Source: Andeanibacterium sp035497315 (GTDB taxonomy: Bacteria; Pseudomonadota; Alphaproteobacteria; Sphingomonadales; Sphingomonadaceae). Taken from it: a DNA stretch of 9,959 nt. Shown piece by piece: positions 1 to 6,464 of this stretch. The stretch is taken from positions 1 through 9,959 of the forward strand of contig DATJDU010000033.1 of assembly GCA_035497315.1 (NCBI GenBank), in the 5' to 3' direction. Each line of letters starts with the position of its first letter. Positions within the stretch are counted from its first letter, which is position 1. The notes beneath the pieces are model-generated. The model did no database searches, was not told the DNA's origin, and saw only the letters and a list, made by a program, of their open reading frames with translations. Made by a program: the position numbers and the translations under genes.

Positions 1-100
1 CCACGGCAACACGCGCGCCATGGCTGGCGGCGATGCGGCTGGCGCGCACTCCGCCCGAACCGGCACCGATGATGAACAGATCATAGTCGAATTCAGACAT
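1..100 (-). CDS. gor: Glutathione-disulfide reductase, N-terminal fragment (cut by window edge)
   Basis: The reverse strand from the ATG at 98-100 reads MSEFDYDLFIIGAGSGGVRA and continues for 33 residues to the window edge. The GxGxxGG-type Rossmann motif (GAGSGG, residues 13-18) in a DLFIIG context, followed by VRASRIAA, is the FAD-binding start of class-I pyridine nucleotide disulfide oxidoreductases, and the SGGVRA wording is typical of glutathione reductase. That enzyme is a cytosolic NADPH- and FAD-dependent flavoprotein that regenerates GSH from GSSG. A good Shine-Dalgarno (AGAGGAG) lies about 8 bases upstream of the ATG. The gene is divergent from the dioxygenase gene. The redox-active CxxxxC motif lies outside the window, so a related disulfide reductase (mercuric reductase or dihydrolipoamide dehydrogenase type) is possible but less likely. 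Confidence 0.8.
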   Translation of the reverse strand, partial: MSEFDYDLFIIGAGSGGVRASRIAASHGARVAV

Positions 101-237
101 TCGCAACGCTCCTCTGGGTCGAGCGATATGGAGAGCGCCGCGATGCAAATCAATCTTCGGCTGCGGACAAGCACGCGCTCTGGCAATCGGGCACTATGAT
201 GGCCATCTACCCTTCCGGTGCCGATATGGAGATTCCC

Positions 238-1065
238 TTGAGCAAGATGCCCGCATTGTTCGTCGGCCACGGAAGCCCGGCCAATACATTCGAGGATAGC
301 CGCTATGCCCGCGCCTGGCGCAAGATGGGCGAAGTGCTGCCCCGCCCGCGCGCGATCCTGTCGATCTCGGCCCATTGGTATTTCAGCACCTCGGCCGTGA
401 CCGCGATGGAGCATCCGCGCACGATCCACGATTTCTACGGCTTCCCGCAGAGCTATTTCGATTTCCAATACCCCGCCCCCGGCGCGCCCGATGTGGCGGC
501 CATGGTGGCGGAAGCGGCCAAGCCGATCTGGGTCGGGCTGGACCGGGACCAGTGGGGGATCGACCATGGGACATGGTCCGTGCTCGCCCATATGTATCCC
601 GATGCCGATGTGCCGGTGATGCAGCTTTCGCTCAACGGCGTGCGCCCGCTGGATTATCATATGGAACTCGGCGCGCGCTTTGCCTCGCTGCGCGATGAGG
701 GCGTGCTGATCATGGCCACTGGCAATGTGGTGCATAACCTCTCGACCATGCGCCGCAACGAAGTGGATTTCGGCCATGACTGGGGCATCCGCTTCGACAA
801 GGCCGCAATCGAAAAGCTGGAAAGCGATCCGGGCGACATCCTCTCGCTCGCCAGCCACCCGGACTATGCCATGGCCGTGCCGGCGCCCGATCACTACATC
901 CCGATGCTCTACATCGCCGGGCTTGCCGCTGCCGAGAACGAGCCGCTCAAGGTGTGGAACGAAGGCCATGCGCTAGGCGCTGTTTCCATGACGTCCTACG
1001 CCATGGGGCTGGACGATGCGGCTTTGGCGGCAGTGCGCGAGGCGGCCGCGCTGGAAACGGCCTGA
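238..1065 (+). CDS. ygiD: Extradiol ring-cleavage dioxygenase, DODA/YgiD (LigB-type) family
   Basis: The product is a 275-residue class III extradiol dioxygenase of the LigB fold, closest in style to E. coli YgiD, a 4,5-DOPA dioxygenase that opens catechol rings using a divalent metal. Counting from the chosen start, the family's metal and active-site histidines are visible: H11 in VGHGSP, H46 in SAHW, H166 in GNVVHNL and H219 in PDHYIP. H110 lies in the conserved DHGTW. I chose the TTG at 238 because it gives the usual short MSKMPALFVGHGSP beginning and has GGAG six bases upstream. ATGs at 196, 199 and 226 are in frame and would add up to 14 residues unlike the family. TATGAT at 195-200 resembles a -10 box, which fits the downstream start, but no -35 was found. 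The gene converges on ybaK with a 10-bp gap. The natural substrate cannot be told from sequence. Confidence 0.88.
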   Translation: MSKMPALFVGHGSPANTFEDSRYARAWRKMGEVLPRPRAILSISAHWYFSTSAVTAMEHPRTIHDFYGFPQSYFDFQYPAPGAPDVAAMVAEAAKPIWVGLDRDQWGIDHGTWSVLAHMYPDADVPVMQLSLNGVRPLDYHMELGARFASLRDEGVLIMATGNVVHNLSTMRRNEVDFGHDWGIRFDKAAIEKLESDPGDILSLASHPDYAMAVPAPDHYIPMLYIAGLAAAENEPLKVWNEGHALGAVSMTSYAMGLDDAALAAVREAAALETA

Positions 1066-1082
1066 GGCTTAGCGCTCAGGCC
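1059..1082. terminator. Perfect inverted repeat across two convergent stop codons
   Basis: GGCCTGAG at 1059-1066 and CTCAGGCC at 1075-1082 are exact reverse complements around an 8-base spacer. The left arm contains the dioxygenase stop (TGA, 1063-1065) and the right arm contains the ybaK stop (1076-1078 on the reverse strand). The position suits a bidirectional transcription stop or a 3'-end stabilising stem for both messages. Neither side carries a T-tract, so a strong intrinsic terminator is not certain. Confidence 0.5.
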
Positions 1083-1549
1083 ACCACGCTCGCCGCGACG
1101 GCGCCCAGCACGCGCTGGGCGTCCTTCGGGTCCAGCCGAACCTGCAACCCGCGCTGGCCGCCATTGATAAACACCAGATCGTGCGCCAGCGCGGCCTCCT
1201 CGATGGCGACGGGCACCTTGCGCCGCTGGCCGAAGGGGCTGATCCCGCCGACCTTGTAGCCAGTCGCCCGCTCCGCATCGGCGGGCTTCATCATCTGCGC
1301 CGATTTGCCGCCCAGCGCAGCGGCGAGCTTCTTCATCGCCACTTCCCGGTCCGAAGGCAGGATCACGCAGGCGGGCTTGCCGTCCACCAGTGCCATCAGC
1401 GTCTTGAGCACCCGCGCCGGCTCCTCGCCCAGCGCTTCGGCGGCCTGCATCCCGATCCGGTCCGCATCGGGATCGTAATCATAGGTCTGGACAGTGAAGG
1501 CGACGCCGGACTGCTCCAGCACGCGGGTTGCGGGGGTGGCTTTGGACAT
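1076..1549 (-). CDS. ybaK: Cys-tRNA(Pro)/Cys-tRNA(Cys) deacylase YbaK
   Basis: The 157-residue product matches the usual length and pattern of YbaK (EbsC). This free-standing editing domain hydrolyses Cys-tRNA(Pro) made in error by prolyl-tRNA synthetase, in the cytosol. The sequence opens with TPATRVLEQSGVAFTVQTYDYD, has the family lysine at K49 in RVLKTL (the residue known to be needed for deacylation in the Haemophilus protein), and has the GYKVGGISPFGQ loop at 97-108 followed by RRKVP. The C-terminus INGGQRGLQV is also typical. The start ATG at 1547-1549 has GGAAG a few bases upstream on the reverse strand. The gene lies 46 bp downstream of pgi in the same orientation, with a hairpin between them, so it could be read from the pgi promoter or from its own. 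Confidence 0.93.
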   Translation of the reverse strand: MSKATPATRVLEQSGVAFTVQTYDYDPDADRIGMQAAEALGEEPARVLKTLMALVDGKPACVILPSDREVAMKKLAAALGGKSAQMMKPADAERATGYKVGGISPFGQRRKVPVAIEEAALAHDLVFINGGQRGLQVRLDPKDAQRVLGAVAASVVA

Positions 1550-1563
1550 GCTTGCTTCCGAAC

Positions 1564-1589
1564 TTCTTCTCCTGCTTGCAGGAGAGGAA
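1564..1589 (-). terminator. Intercistronic hairpin between pgi and ybaK
   Basis: TCTCCTG (1568-1574) pairs with CAGGAGA (1579-1585) around a CTTG loop. The stem extends outward through one G-U wobble at 1567/1586 and three Watson-Crick pairs to 1564/1589, giving 11 pairs. On the reverse strand it starts 6 bases after the pgi stop and ends 14 bases before the ybaK start. There is no clean U-tract, so it may be a partial terminator, a processing or stability element for the pgi 3' end, or a copy of a dispersed CTCC...GGAG palindrome. Confidence 0.45.
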
Positions 1590-1595
1590 ATGCGC

Positions 1596-3113
1596 TTACC
1601 CCAAACCAGCCGACCGCAACAGCGCAGTGGTGCTGGCGTCGAATGTCTCGCCGCCCAGTTCGATCTTGCGGGCGATATCCTTGCCCAGTTCCACGCCGAA
1701 CTGGTCGAAGGGATTGATCCCCATCAGCACGGCATTGGCGAAAGTGCGATGTTCGTGGAAGGCGATCAGCGCGCCCAGCGCCGCCGCCTCGAAATCGTCG
1801 CACAGGATCGTCGCGCTCGGCCGGTCGCCCGGATAGGAACGCGCCGGATCGCTACTTTCCCGGCCCGCCATCAGCGCCGCCCCTTGCGCGAAGCAGTTCA
1901 TCAGCAGGATGCGGTGATGGGCCGGATCGAGATCGTCCCCCGCCCCGATGCTGGCGACGAAGTCCACCGGCACGAGGTTGGTCCCCTGATGGAGCAGCTG
2001 GAACACCGCATGCTGCGCATCGGTGCCCACTCCGCCCCAGGTGATCGGCGCGGTCGGGCCGGAGACGGGCTTGCCATCCGCCGTCACGCTCTTGCCGTTG
2101 CTCTCCATTTCCAGCTGCTGGAGGTAGGAGGGCAAAAGCCGCAGCCGCTCGTCATAGGCGAAGCAGGCGCGGGTCTGGCAGCCGCGGATGCGCGTGTAAT
2201 AAAGGTCCGCGAAAGCAGCGCGCAGCGGCAGATTGGCGGCGCCCTCCGCCTCCTGAAAGTGGACATCCACTGCCGCCGCGCCGTCCAGCATCTCGAGGAA
2301 TTCGTCCATTCCCACCGACATGGCGATGGGAAAGCCGATGGAGGACCACAGCGAATAACGCCCGCCCACGCTTTCGGGGAACGGCAGTACGCGCGTTTCA
2401 TCGACGCCCCATTCCACGGCCTTTTCCGGATAGGCAGTCAGCGCGATCACCCGGCCCGAGGGATCGACAACGCCGTTCTGCGCCATCCAGTCCAGCACGC
2501 TCTGCGCGTTGATCATCGTCTCGATGGTGGTGAAGGTCTTGGAGGCCACGGCCAGGATCGTGGTCTGCGGATCACAGGCGCGGAACGCCTCTTCCAGCGC
2601 GCAGCCATCGATATTGGACACGACATGGACGTCCACCAGCGCATGATCGCGCGACAGGGCATCCACCGCCAGCGCAGGGCCGAGGGCAGAGCCGCCGATA
2701 CCGACATGGATCAGATGCTTCACATCGCCCATCGCGCCTTCATGGATGGCGCCCACCAGCATTCCCATGCGGGCGAGCAGCGCCTGCGCCTCTTCGACGC
2801 TGGCGGAATTGCCCACCCCGCGCAGGGCCGAATGTTCCGCAGCGCGATTTTCGCTGGGATTGACCACTTCGCCCGCGAACATCTTCGCACGCATATCGGC
2901 AAAGCCGGCTGCCTCTGCCAGTTCCTCGAACAGGGCAATAAGCCCATCGTCCAGGTGGGTTTTCGACCAGTCGAACAATATGCCGCCGCCCAGTGGCAGT
3001 TCCAGCCTGTCGGACAAGGCGACAACGCGCCCTTCATCAGCAAACAGCTCTTTCAGGCTTCTGGCCTGATGGCTGGACAGCCTCTCCCATATCGATGCGA
3101 TGGCGTCGCCCAT
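1596..3113 (-). CDS. pgi: Glucose-6-phosphate isomerase
   Basis: This 505-residue cytosolic enzyme interconverts glucose-6-phosphate and fructose-6-phosphate, linking gluconeogenesis and the Entner-Doudoroff or pentose phosphate routes. Both family signatures are visible: ESVGGRYSLWSSIG at 247-260, and the C-terminal GINPFDQFGVELGK ending at K478. Expected catalytic residues are present: E337 in MESNGK, H375 in LHQGT and K478 in VELGK. The phosphate-binding segments GIGGSALGP and SKTFTT(I/E)ET are intact. I start at the ATG at 3111-3113, preceded by GGAAAGGGG about five bases upstream and giving the family-like N-terminus MGDAIASIWERL. The frame stays open 64 codons further upstream, but that stretch is Lys/Arg-rich and unlike the family. 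The gene is divergent from lepB and precedes ybaK. Pgi and gor are co-oriented here, with the dioxygenase gene between them in the opposite direction. Confidence 0.97.
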   Translation of the reverse strand: MGDAIASIWERLSSHQARSLKELFADEGRVVALSDRLELPLGGGILFDWSKTHLDDGLIALFEELAEAAGFADMRAKMFAGEVVNPSENRAAEHSALRGVGNSASVEEAQALLARMGMLVGAIHEGAMGDVKHLIHVGIGGSALGPALAVDALSRDHALVDVHVVSNIDGCALEEAFRACDPQTTILAVASKTFTTIETMINAQSVLDWMAQNGVVDPSGRVIALTAYPEKAVEWGVDETRVLPFPESVGGRYSLWSSIGFPIAMSVGMDEFLEMLDGAAAVDVHFQEAEGAANLPLRAAFADLYYTRIRGCQTRACFAYDERLRLLPSYLQQLEMESNGKSVTADGKPVSGPTAPITWGGVGTDAQHAVFQLLHQGTNLVPVDFVASIGAGDDLDPAHHRILLMNCFAQGAALMAGRESSDPARSYPGDRPSATILCDDFEAAALGALIAFHEHRTFANAVLMGINPFDQFGVELGKDIARKIELGGETFDASTTALLRSAGLG

Positions 3114-3242
3114 AGCTGCCCCTTTCCTATAACGTACCTTTAGGGGTAAGGCCTGCAACCATGATTGAAAAGACCCAAACCCCTTTGAAAACTCCCTTTT
3201 TCGGGACCGCTGGCGGGGTGGAGGGATTTTGCTTCGCCATAG

Positions 3243-3260
3243 TGTCAACTTTGTCAACTT
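3243..3260. promoter_or_regulatory. Tandem 9-bp repeat in the pgi/lepB divergent region
   Basis: TGTCAACTT occurs twice head-to-tail (3243-3251 and 3252-3260). On the reverse strand this reads AAGTTGACAAAGTTGACA, holding two perfect TTGACA hexamers nine bases apart, facing pgi. No convincing -10 hexamer sits 16-18 bases downstream of either. The site could be a pair of -35 elements or a direct-repeat operator shared by the divergent genes. The rest of the 205-bp region (3114-3318) is partly AT-rich and shows no convincing gene. Confidence 0.3.
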
Positions 3261-3318
3261 CGCCCGTTTTCCGCTCCCCACTTGACGGCGGGCGGCGCGG
3301 CACACAAGTGCAGGCCCG

Positions 3319-4218
3319 ATGACCGAACCGACCCCGCAAGCGACCCCCGCCGCCGCCTCTCAAGGCGTCCCGGCAGAGCCTTCCTCCACAGCGCCCTCTT
3401 ATCCGGCTTCCACTGCGCAGCCCGGCAAGACGAAGCAGAAGGAAGAAGGCAGCTTCATCGTCTTCCTGCTGAAGCTGATCGTAATCATGCTGGCGTTCCG
3501 CACGCTGGCCTTCGCGCCATTCAGCATCCCCAGCGAGAGCATGTTGCCGGGCCTGCAGAATGGCGACTATCTGCTCGCTTCCAAATGGAATTACGGCTTC
3601 TCCAACAATTCACTGCCCTTCGGCATCCATCCTTTTCCCGAGGGGCGCATTCTGGCCAGCCAGCCCGAACGCGGCGACGTGGCGATCTTCAAGGCCCCGC
3701 CGCTCAATAATGAAGATTACATCAAGCGGGTGATCGGCCTGCCGGGCGACCAGATCCAGATGATCGGCGGCGTACTGCACATCAACGGCATCGCCGTGAA
3801 GAAGCAGCGCATTGCCGATTTCCAGATCCCCATCTCACCCAATACGCGCTGCTATTCCGCGCAATTCGCGGGCACTGACAAGGATGGCCTGCCCATCTGC
3901 AGCTATCCGCAGTTCCGCGAAACCCTGCCCAATGGCGTGAGCTACAATGTGCTCGATTACGGCGTCACTCCGCAGGACGATACCCCCCCGGTGGTGGTGC
4001 CCGACGGGATGCTGTTCATGATGGGCGACAATCGCGACAACTCGCTCGACAGCCGCTTCCCCGCCGTACCCGGGCAAGGCGTGGGCCTTGTCCCGCAGGA
4101 TAATCTGGTGGGCAAGGCATCGATCATGATGTGGTCCACCGATGGCTCCTCTTCCTGGCCGCTTCCCTGGACGTGGTTCACCGCCGCGCGCTGGAGCCGG
4201 ATCGGGGGCACGTTTTGA
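3319..4218 (+). CDS. lepB: Signal peptidase I
   Basis: This 299-residue inner-membrane serine protease removes signal peptides from exported proteins on the periplasmic side. Residues 1-44 form a Pro/Ala/Thr-rich cytoplasmic tail ending in a charged KTKQKEE patch. Residues 46-66 form one membrane segment, and the rest is the periplasmic catalytic domain. The catalytic pair is clear: S74 in IPSESML and K136 in YIKRVIGLPGD. The family box GDNRDNSLDSR is also present, followed by a conserved GKASIMMWS stretch. The start is forced: an in-frame TGA at 3283-3285 is followed by no ATG, GTG or TTG until 3319, and the next in-frame ATG lies inside the membrane segment. No Shine-Dalgarno is visible before it. 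The gene is first in a lepB-rnc-era operon and overlaps rnc by four bases. Confidence 0.96.
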   Translation: MTEPTPQATPAAASQGVPAEPSSTAPSYPASTAQPGKTKQKEEGSFIVFLLKLIVIMLAFRTLAFAPFSIPSESMLPGLQNGDYLLASKWNYGFSNNSLPFGIHPFPEGRILASQPERGDVAIFKAPPLNNEDYIKRVIGLPGDQIQMIGGVLHINGIAVKKQRIADFQIPISPNTRCYSAQFAGTDKDGLPICSYPQFRETLPNGVSYNVLDYGVTPQDDTPPVVVPDGMLFMMGDNRDNSLDSRFPAVPGQGVGLVPQDNLVGKASIMMWSTDGSSSWPLPWTWFTAARWSRIGGTF

Positions 4219-4898
4219 GCGCGAAGGTTACACTTGCCCCCGAAGCACGCAGCTTTCTTGAAGCGCTGGGCTTCGGGCCGATAAAGAACGAAGCGCGGTG
4301 GGTGGAGGCCCTGACCCATGGCAGCACCGGCGATCCGCGTGACTATCAGCGGCTGGAATTCCTGGGCGACCGTGTGCTGGGCCTGGTTATCGCCGAATGG
4401 CTGCATGAACGCGAAAGCCATGCGGAGGGCAAGCTCTCGCAGCGGCTCAACGCACTGGTCAGCCGCGAGATGTGCGCTTCCGTCGCGCGCAGGATCGGTC
4501 TGCCCGAACATATCCGCCTTGGCGCTCAGGCGCGGGCCGATGGCGGATCGGACAGCGACAATATTCTGGGCGACGTGATGGAGGCACTGCTGGGTGCCAG
4601 CTTCGTCGAACATGGCTTCGATGCCACCCGTACACTGGCGCGCAAGCTGTGGGCCGAAGGCGTCAAGGGCGAAGTCGGCCAGTCCAAGCATCCCAAGAGC
4701 GCCCTGCAGGAATGGGCTGCGGGCAGCGGCAGGCGGATGCCCGAATATACCCTCGTCAAGCGCGAGGGGCCGGATCACGCGGCGCGTTTCACCGTTGAAG
4801 TGAGCGTCAAGGGCGTCGGCGAGGCGCAGGCCATCGCCAACAGCAAGTCCGAGGCGGAAAAGCGCGCGGCACAGGAATTCATGGAGAAATACGCGTGA
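4215..4898 (+). CDS. rnc: Ribonuclease III
   Basis: The product is a 227-residue cytosolic dsRNA endonuclease that matures rRNA precursors and cuts structured mRNAs. The N-terminal endonuclease domain carries the signature RLEFLGDRVLG (46-56), with metal-binding E48 and D52, and the second acidic pair D120 and E123 in ILGDVMEALLGA. The double-stranded-RNA-binding domain spans roughly residue 158 to the end, from HPKSALQEWAA to SKSEAEKRAAQEF. I chose the TTG at 4215, which overlaps the lepB stop as TTGA and has GGGGG about six bases upstream. It gives the normal family length. An in-frame ATG at 4131 would add 28 residues encoded wholly inside lepB and is rejected. The 3' end overlaps era as GTGA. 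Such overlaps imply coupled translation with lepB and era. Confidence 0.95.
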   Translation: MSAKVTLAPEARSFLEALGFGPIKNEARWVEALTHGSTGDPRDYQRLEFLGDRVLGLVIAEWLHERESHAEGKLSQRLNALVSREMCASVARRIGLPEHIRLGAQARADGGSDSDNILGDVMEALLGASFVEHGFDATRTLARKLWAEGVKGEVGQSKHPKSALQEWAAGSGRRMPEYTLVKREGPDHAARFTVEVSVKGVGEAQAIANSKSEAEKRAAQEFMEKYA

Positions 4899-5797
4899 GC
4901 GAAGGCACAACCCATTGCGGCGTGGTCGCAGTGATCGGAGCCCCCAATGCGGGCAAGTCCACATTGGTGAACGCGCTGGTCGGCCAGAAGGTCGCCATCG
5001 TCAGTGCCAAGGCGCAGACCACCCGCGCCCGCCTGCTTGGCATTGCGCTGGAAGGCAAGACGCAGATCATCCTGGCCGACACGCCCGGTATCTTTGCCCC
5101 CAAGCGCCGGCTCGACCGGGCGATGGTCAGCGCTGCCTGGGAAGGCGCGCAGGAGGCCGACGCCATCCTGCTGGTGGTGGACAGCATCAAGCATCGCCGG
5201 CACGAGCTGGAGCCGCTGCTGGAGGCGCTGAAGAACCGGCCGGAACGCAAGATCCTGGTGCTCAACAAAGTCGATGCCAGCGCCAAGGAACCGTTGCTGG
5301 TGCTGGCGGAGGACCTTTCGGCCAAGGCTGATTTTTCGGAAGTGTTCTTCATTTCCGCCATGACCGGCGACGGCGTGCCCGAACTCAAGACCCGGCTGGC
5401 CGAGCTGATGCCCGAGAGCGAATGGCACTATCCCGAAGACCAGGTGAGCGACGCCTCCGAACGGCTGCTGGCCTGCGAAATCACGCGCGAGCAGCTCTAT
5501 CGCCAGCTGCATGACGAGCTGCCCTATGATTCCGCCGTCCGCCCCGAAAGCTACAAGGTGCTGGGCGACGGCAGCATCGAGATTCACCAGCAGATCGTGA
5601 TCGGGCGGGAAAGCCAGAAGCCTATCGTGCTGGGCAAGCGCGGCGCCATGATCAAGTCGATCGGCGAGGCCGCGCGCAAGGAACTGGCCGAATTGCTGGG
5701 CGTGAAGGTCCACCTGTTCCTCCACGTGAAGGTGGAAGAAAACTGGGCCGAAAGCCGCGAAATCTTCGAGGAAATGGGGCTGGACTGGGTGCGGTGA
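4895..5797 (+). CDS. era: GTPase Era (30S ribosome assembly)
   Basis: This 300-residue cytosolic GTPase binds the 3' end of 16S rRNA and checks 30S maturation. The G motifs are in order: G1 GAPNAGKST at 15-23, G2 around TTR at 42-44, G3 DTPG at 62-65, G4 NKVD at 124-127 and G5 SA at 154-155. The C-terminal KH domain shows GKRGAMIKSIG from residue 247 and the usual HLFLHVKVEENW near the end. The GTG start at 4895 overlaps the rnc stop (GTGA), which is why no independent ribosome binding site is needed. The gene is last in the lepB-rnc-era operon. Its stop lies 3 bp from the stop of a convergent gene. recO, a frequent downstream neighbour, is absent here. Confidence 0.97.
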   Translation: MSEGTTHCGVVAVIGAPNAGKSTLVNALVGQKVAIVSAKAQTTRARLLGIALEGKTQIILADTPGIFAPKRRLDRAMVSAAWEGAQEADAILLVVDSIKHRRHELEPLLEALKNRPERKILVLNKVDASAKEPLLVLAEDLSAKADFSEVFFISAMTGDGVPELKTRLAELMPESEWHYPEDQVSDASERLLACEITREQLYRQLHDELPYDSAVRPESYKVLGDGSIEIHQQIVIGRESQKPIVLGKRGAMIKSIGEAARKELAELLGVKVHLFLHVKVEENWAESREIFEEMGLDWVR

Positions 5798-5800
5798 GGA

Positions 5801-6436
5801 TTAAGGATTTCCCGAGGGCGTTTCCTCGTCGATAATGCCTACCTTTTCCATCCTTGCATAGGAAACAGCTGTGCCCTCTGCGTTTCGCCGAATTGGGAAT
5901 TGCATCTTGGCGGCTTGCTCGCACGCCAAAGCCGCCAGATCTCGCTGAGCCTTTTTGACGGTTTCGCAAGAATTCGGCTGCCCGTTTTCGCTTACCACGA
6001 ATTTGATCAGCACATTGTCGCCTGCTCCTTTGCGCGAGCTGACGATCGAAGGAACCGGGCCGAATCTCGTCTTATACGTGGATATCAGCCAAGCGGACAA
6101 TTCCTTCCGCTTTGCCGTCGCTCGGTCGGGAGCCAGGAGAATGCCACTCGATGTCAGCCCATAGATGGCATGACCTTCAGCGTCCGTCGGGACACCTATA
6201 TTACGCCCAACCAGGACCGGGCAGAGGCGATGGGCGGTGTTTTCATTCCCTGTGAATTGTTCGACGCTGCAATCCTCGATTACCCCATCGGGTTTTACCC
6301 AGAGTTCGACCAACACGACCGCACTTTTTCCCTGTTTATCAATATGTTTCTGCAGTTTTGCATAAACATAAACGAGATCGCCCACATCCATAGCAGGCAT
6401 GGAGATCGCCGCTGCAGCGGCTAGGAGGATCGACAT
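5801..6436 (-). CDS. Hypothetical secreted protein with two TonB-C-like repeats (low-GC paralogue)
   Basis: I do not recognise a named family for this 211-residue product. It begins with a short hydrophobic stretch (MSILLAAAAAISMP) that may be a weak signal peptide, although it lacks basic n-region residues. Two repeats follow, roughly 41-101 and 142-200. Each has the pattern V-x-x-(D/N)G-x(3-4)-C, a variable stretch, a second Cys, then a (D/E)G and a strand, which recalls the TonB C-terminal fold. The cysteines are C56/C72 and C157/C172. The protein resembles its upstream neighbour in N-terminus, repeat layout and all four cysteines, so I infer a divergent tandem duplicate. The start at 6436 follows an in-frame TAG directly upstream, with GGGG about 8 bases before it. 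Two sampled lines of its DNA are about 48% GC, against about 70% in neighbouring genes. Function unknown; an extracytoplasmic location is inferred. Confidence 0.72.
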   Translation of the reverse strand: MSILLAAAAAISMPAMDVGDLVYVYAKLQKHIDKQGKSAVVLVELWVKPDGVIEDCSVEQFTGNENTAHRLCPVLVGRNIGVPTDAEGHAIYGLTSSGILLAPDRATAKRKELSAWLISTYKTRFGPVPSIVSSRKGAGDNVLIKFVVSENGQPNSCETVKKAQRDLAALACEQAAKMQFPIRRNAEGTAVSYARMEKVGIIDEETPSGNP

Positions 6437-6464
6437 CTAAAGCCCCGCAGAAGTGAACATCAAA

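Noticed and set aside
1494..3143. Long plus-strand open frame (549 codons) opposite pgi
   Set aside because: It is an antisense shadow of pgi typical of high-GC DNA, with Arg/His/Gln-rich low-meaning sequence and no ribosome binding site.
3127..3240. Reverse-strand 37-codon open frame (starting MAKQNPSTPP) just upstream of pgi
   Set aside because: It has no ribosome binding site and its codons are atypical for the genome (many A/T third bases). It has a mildly hydrophobic segment, but the region is better explained as promoter and leader DNA. Conservation in relatives would reopen it.
3114..3305. 64-codon in-frame N-terminal extension of pgi
   Set aside because: It is Arg/Lys-rich and unlike any Pgi N-terminus; the ATG at 3111-3113 has a strong ribosome binding site and gives the family-like start.
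4131..4214. Upstream ATG start for rnc inside lepB
   Set aside because: It would add 28 residues with no family match; the TTG at 4215 gives normal length and a stop/start overlap.
3957..5725. Reverse-strand open frames opposite lepB, rnc and era
   Set aside because: They are antisense shadows; the plus-strand genes are unmistakable by motif.
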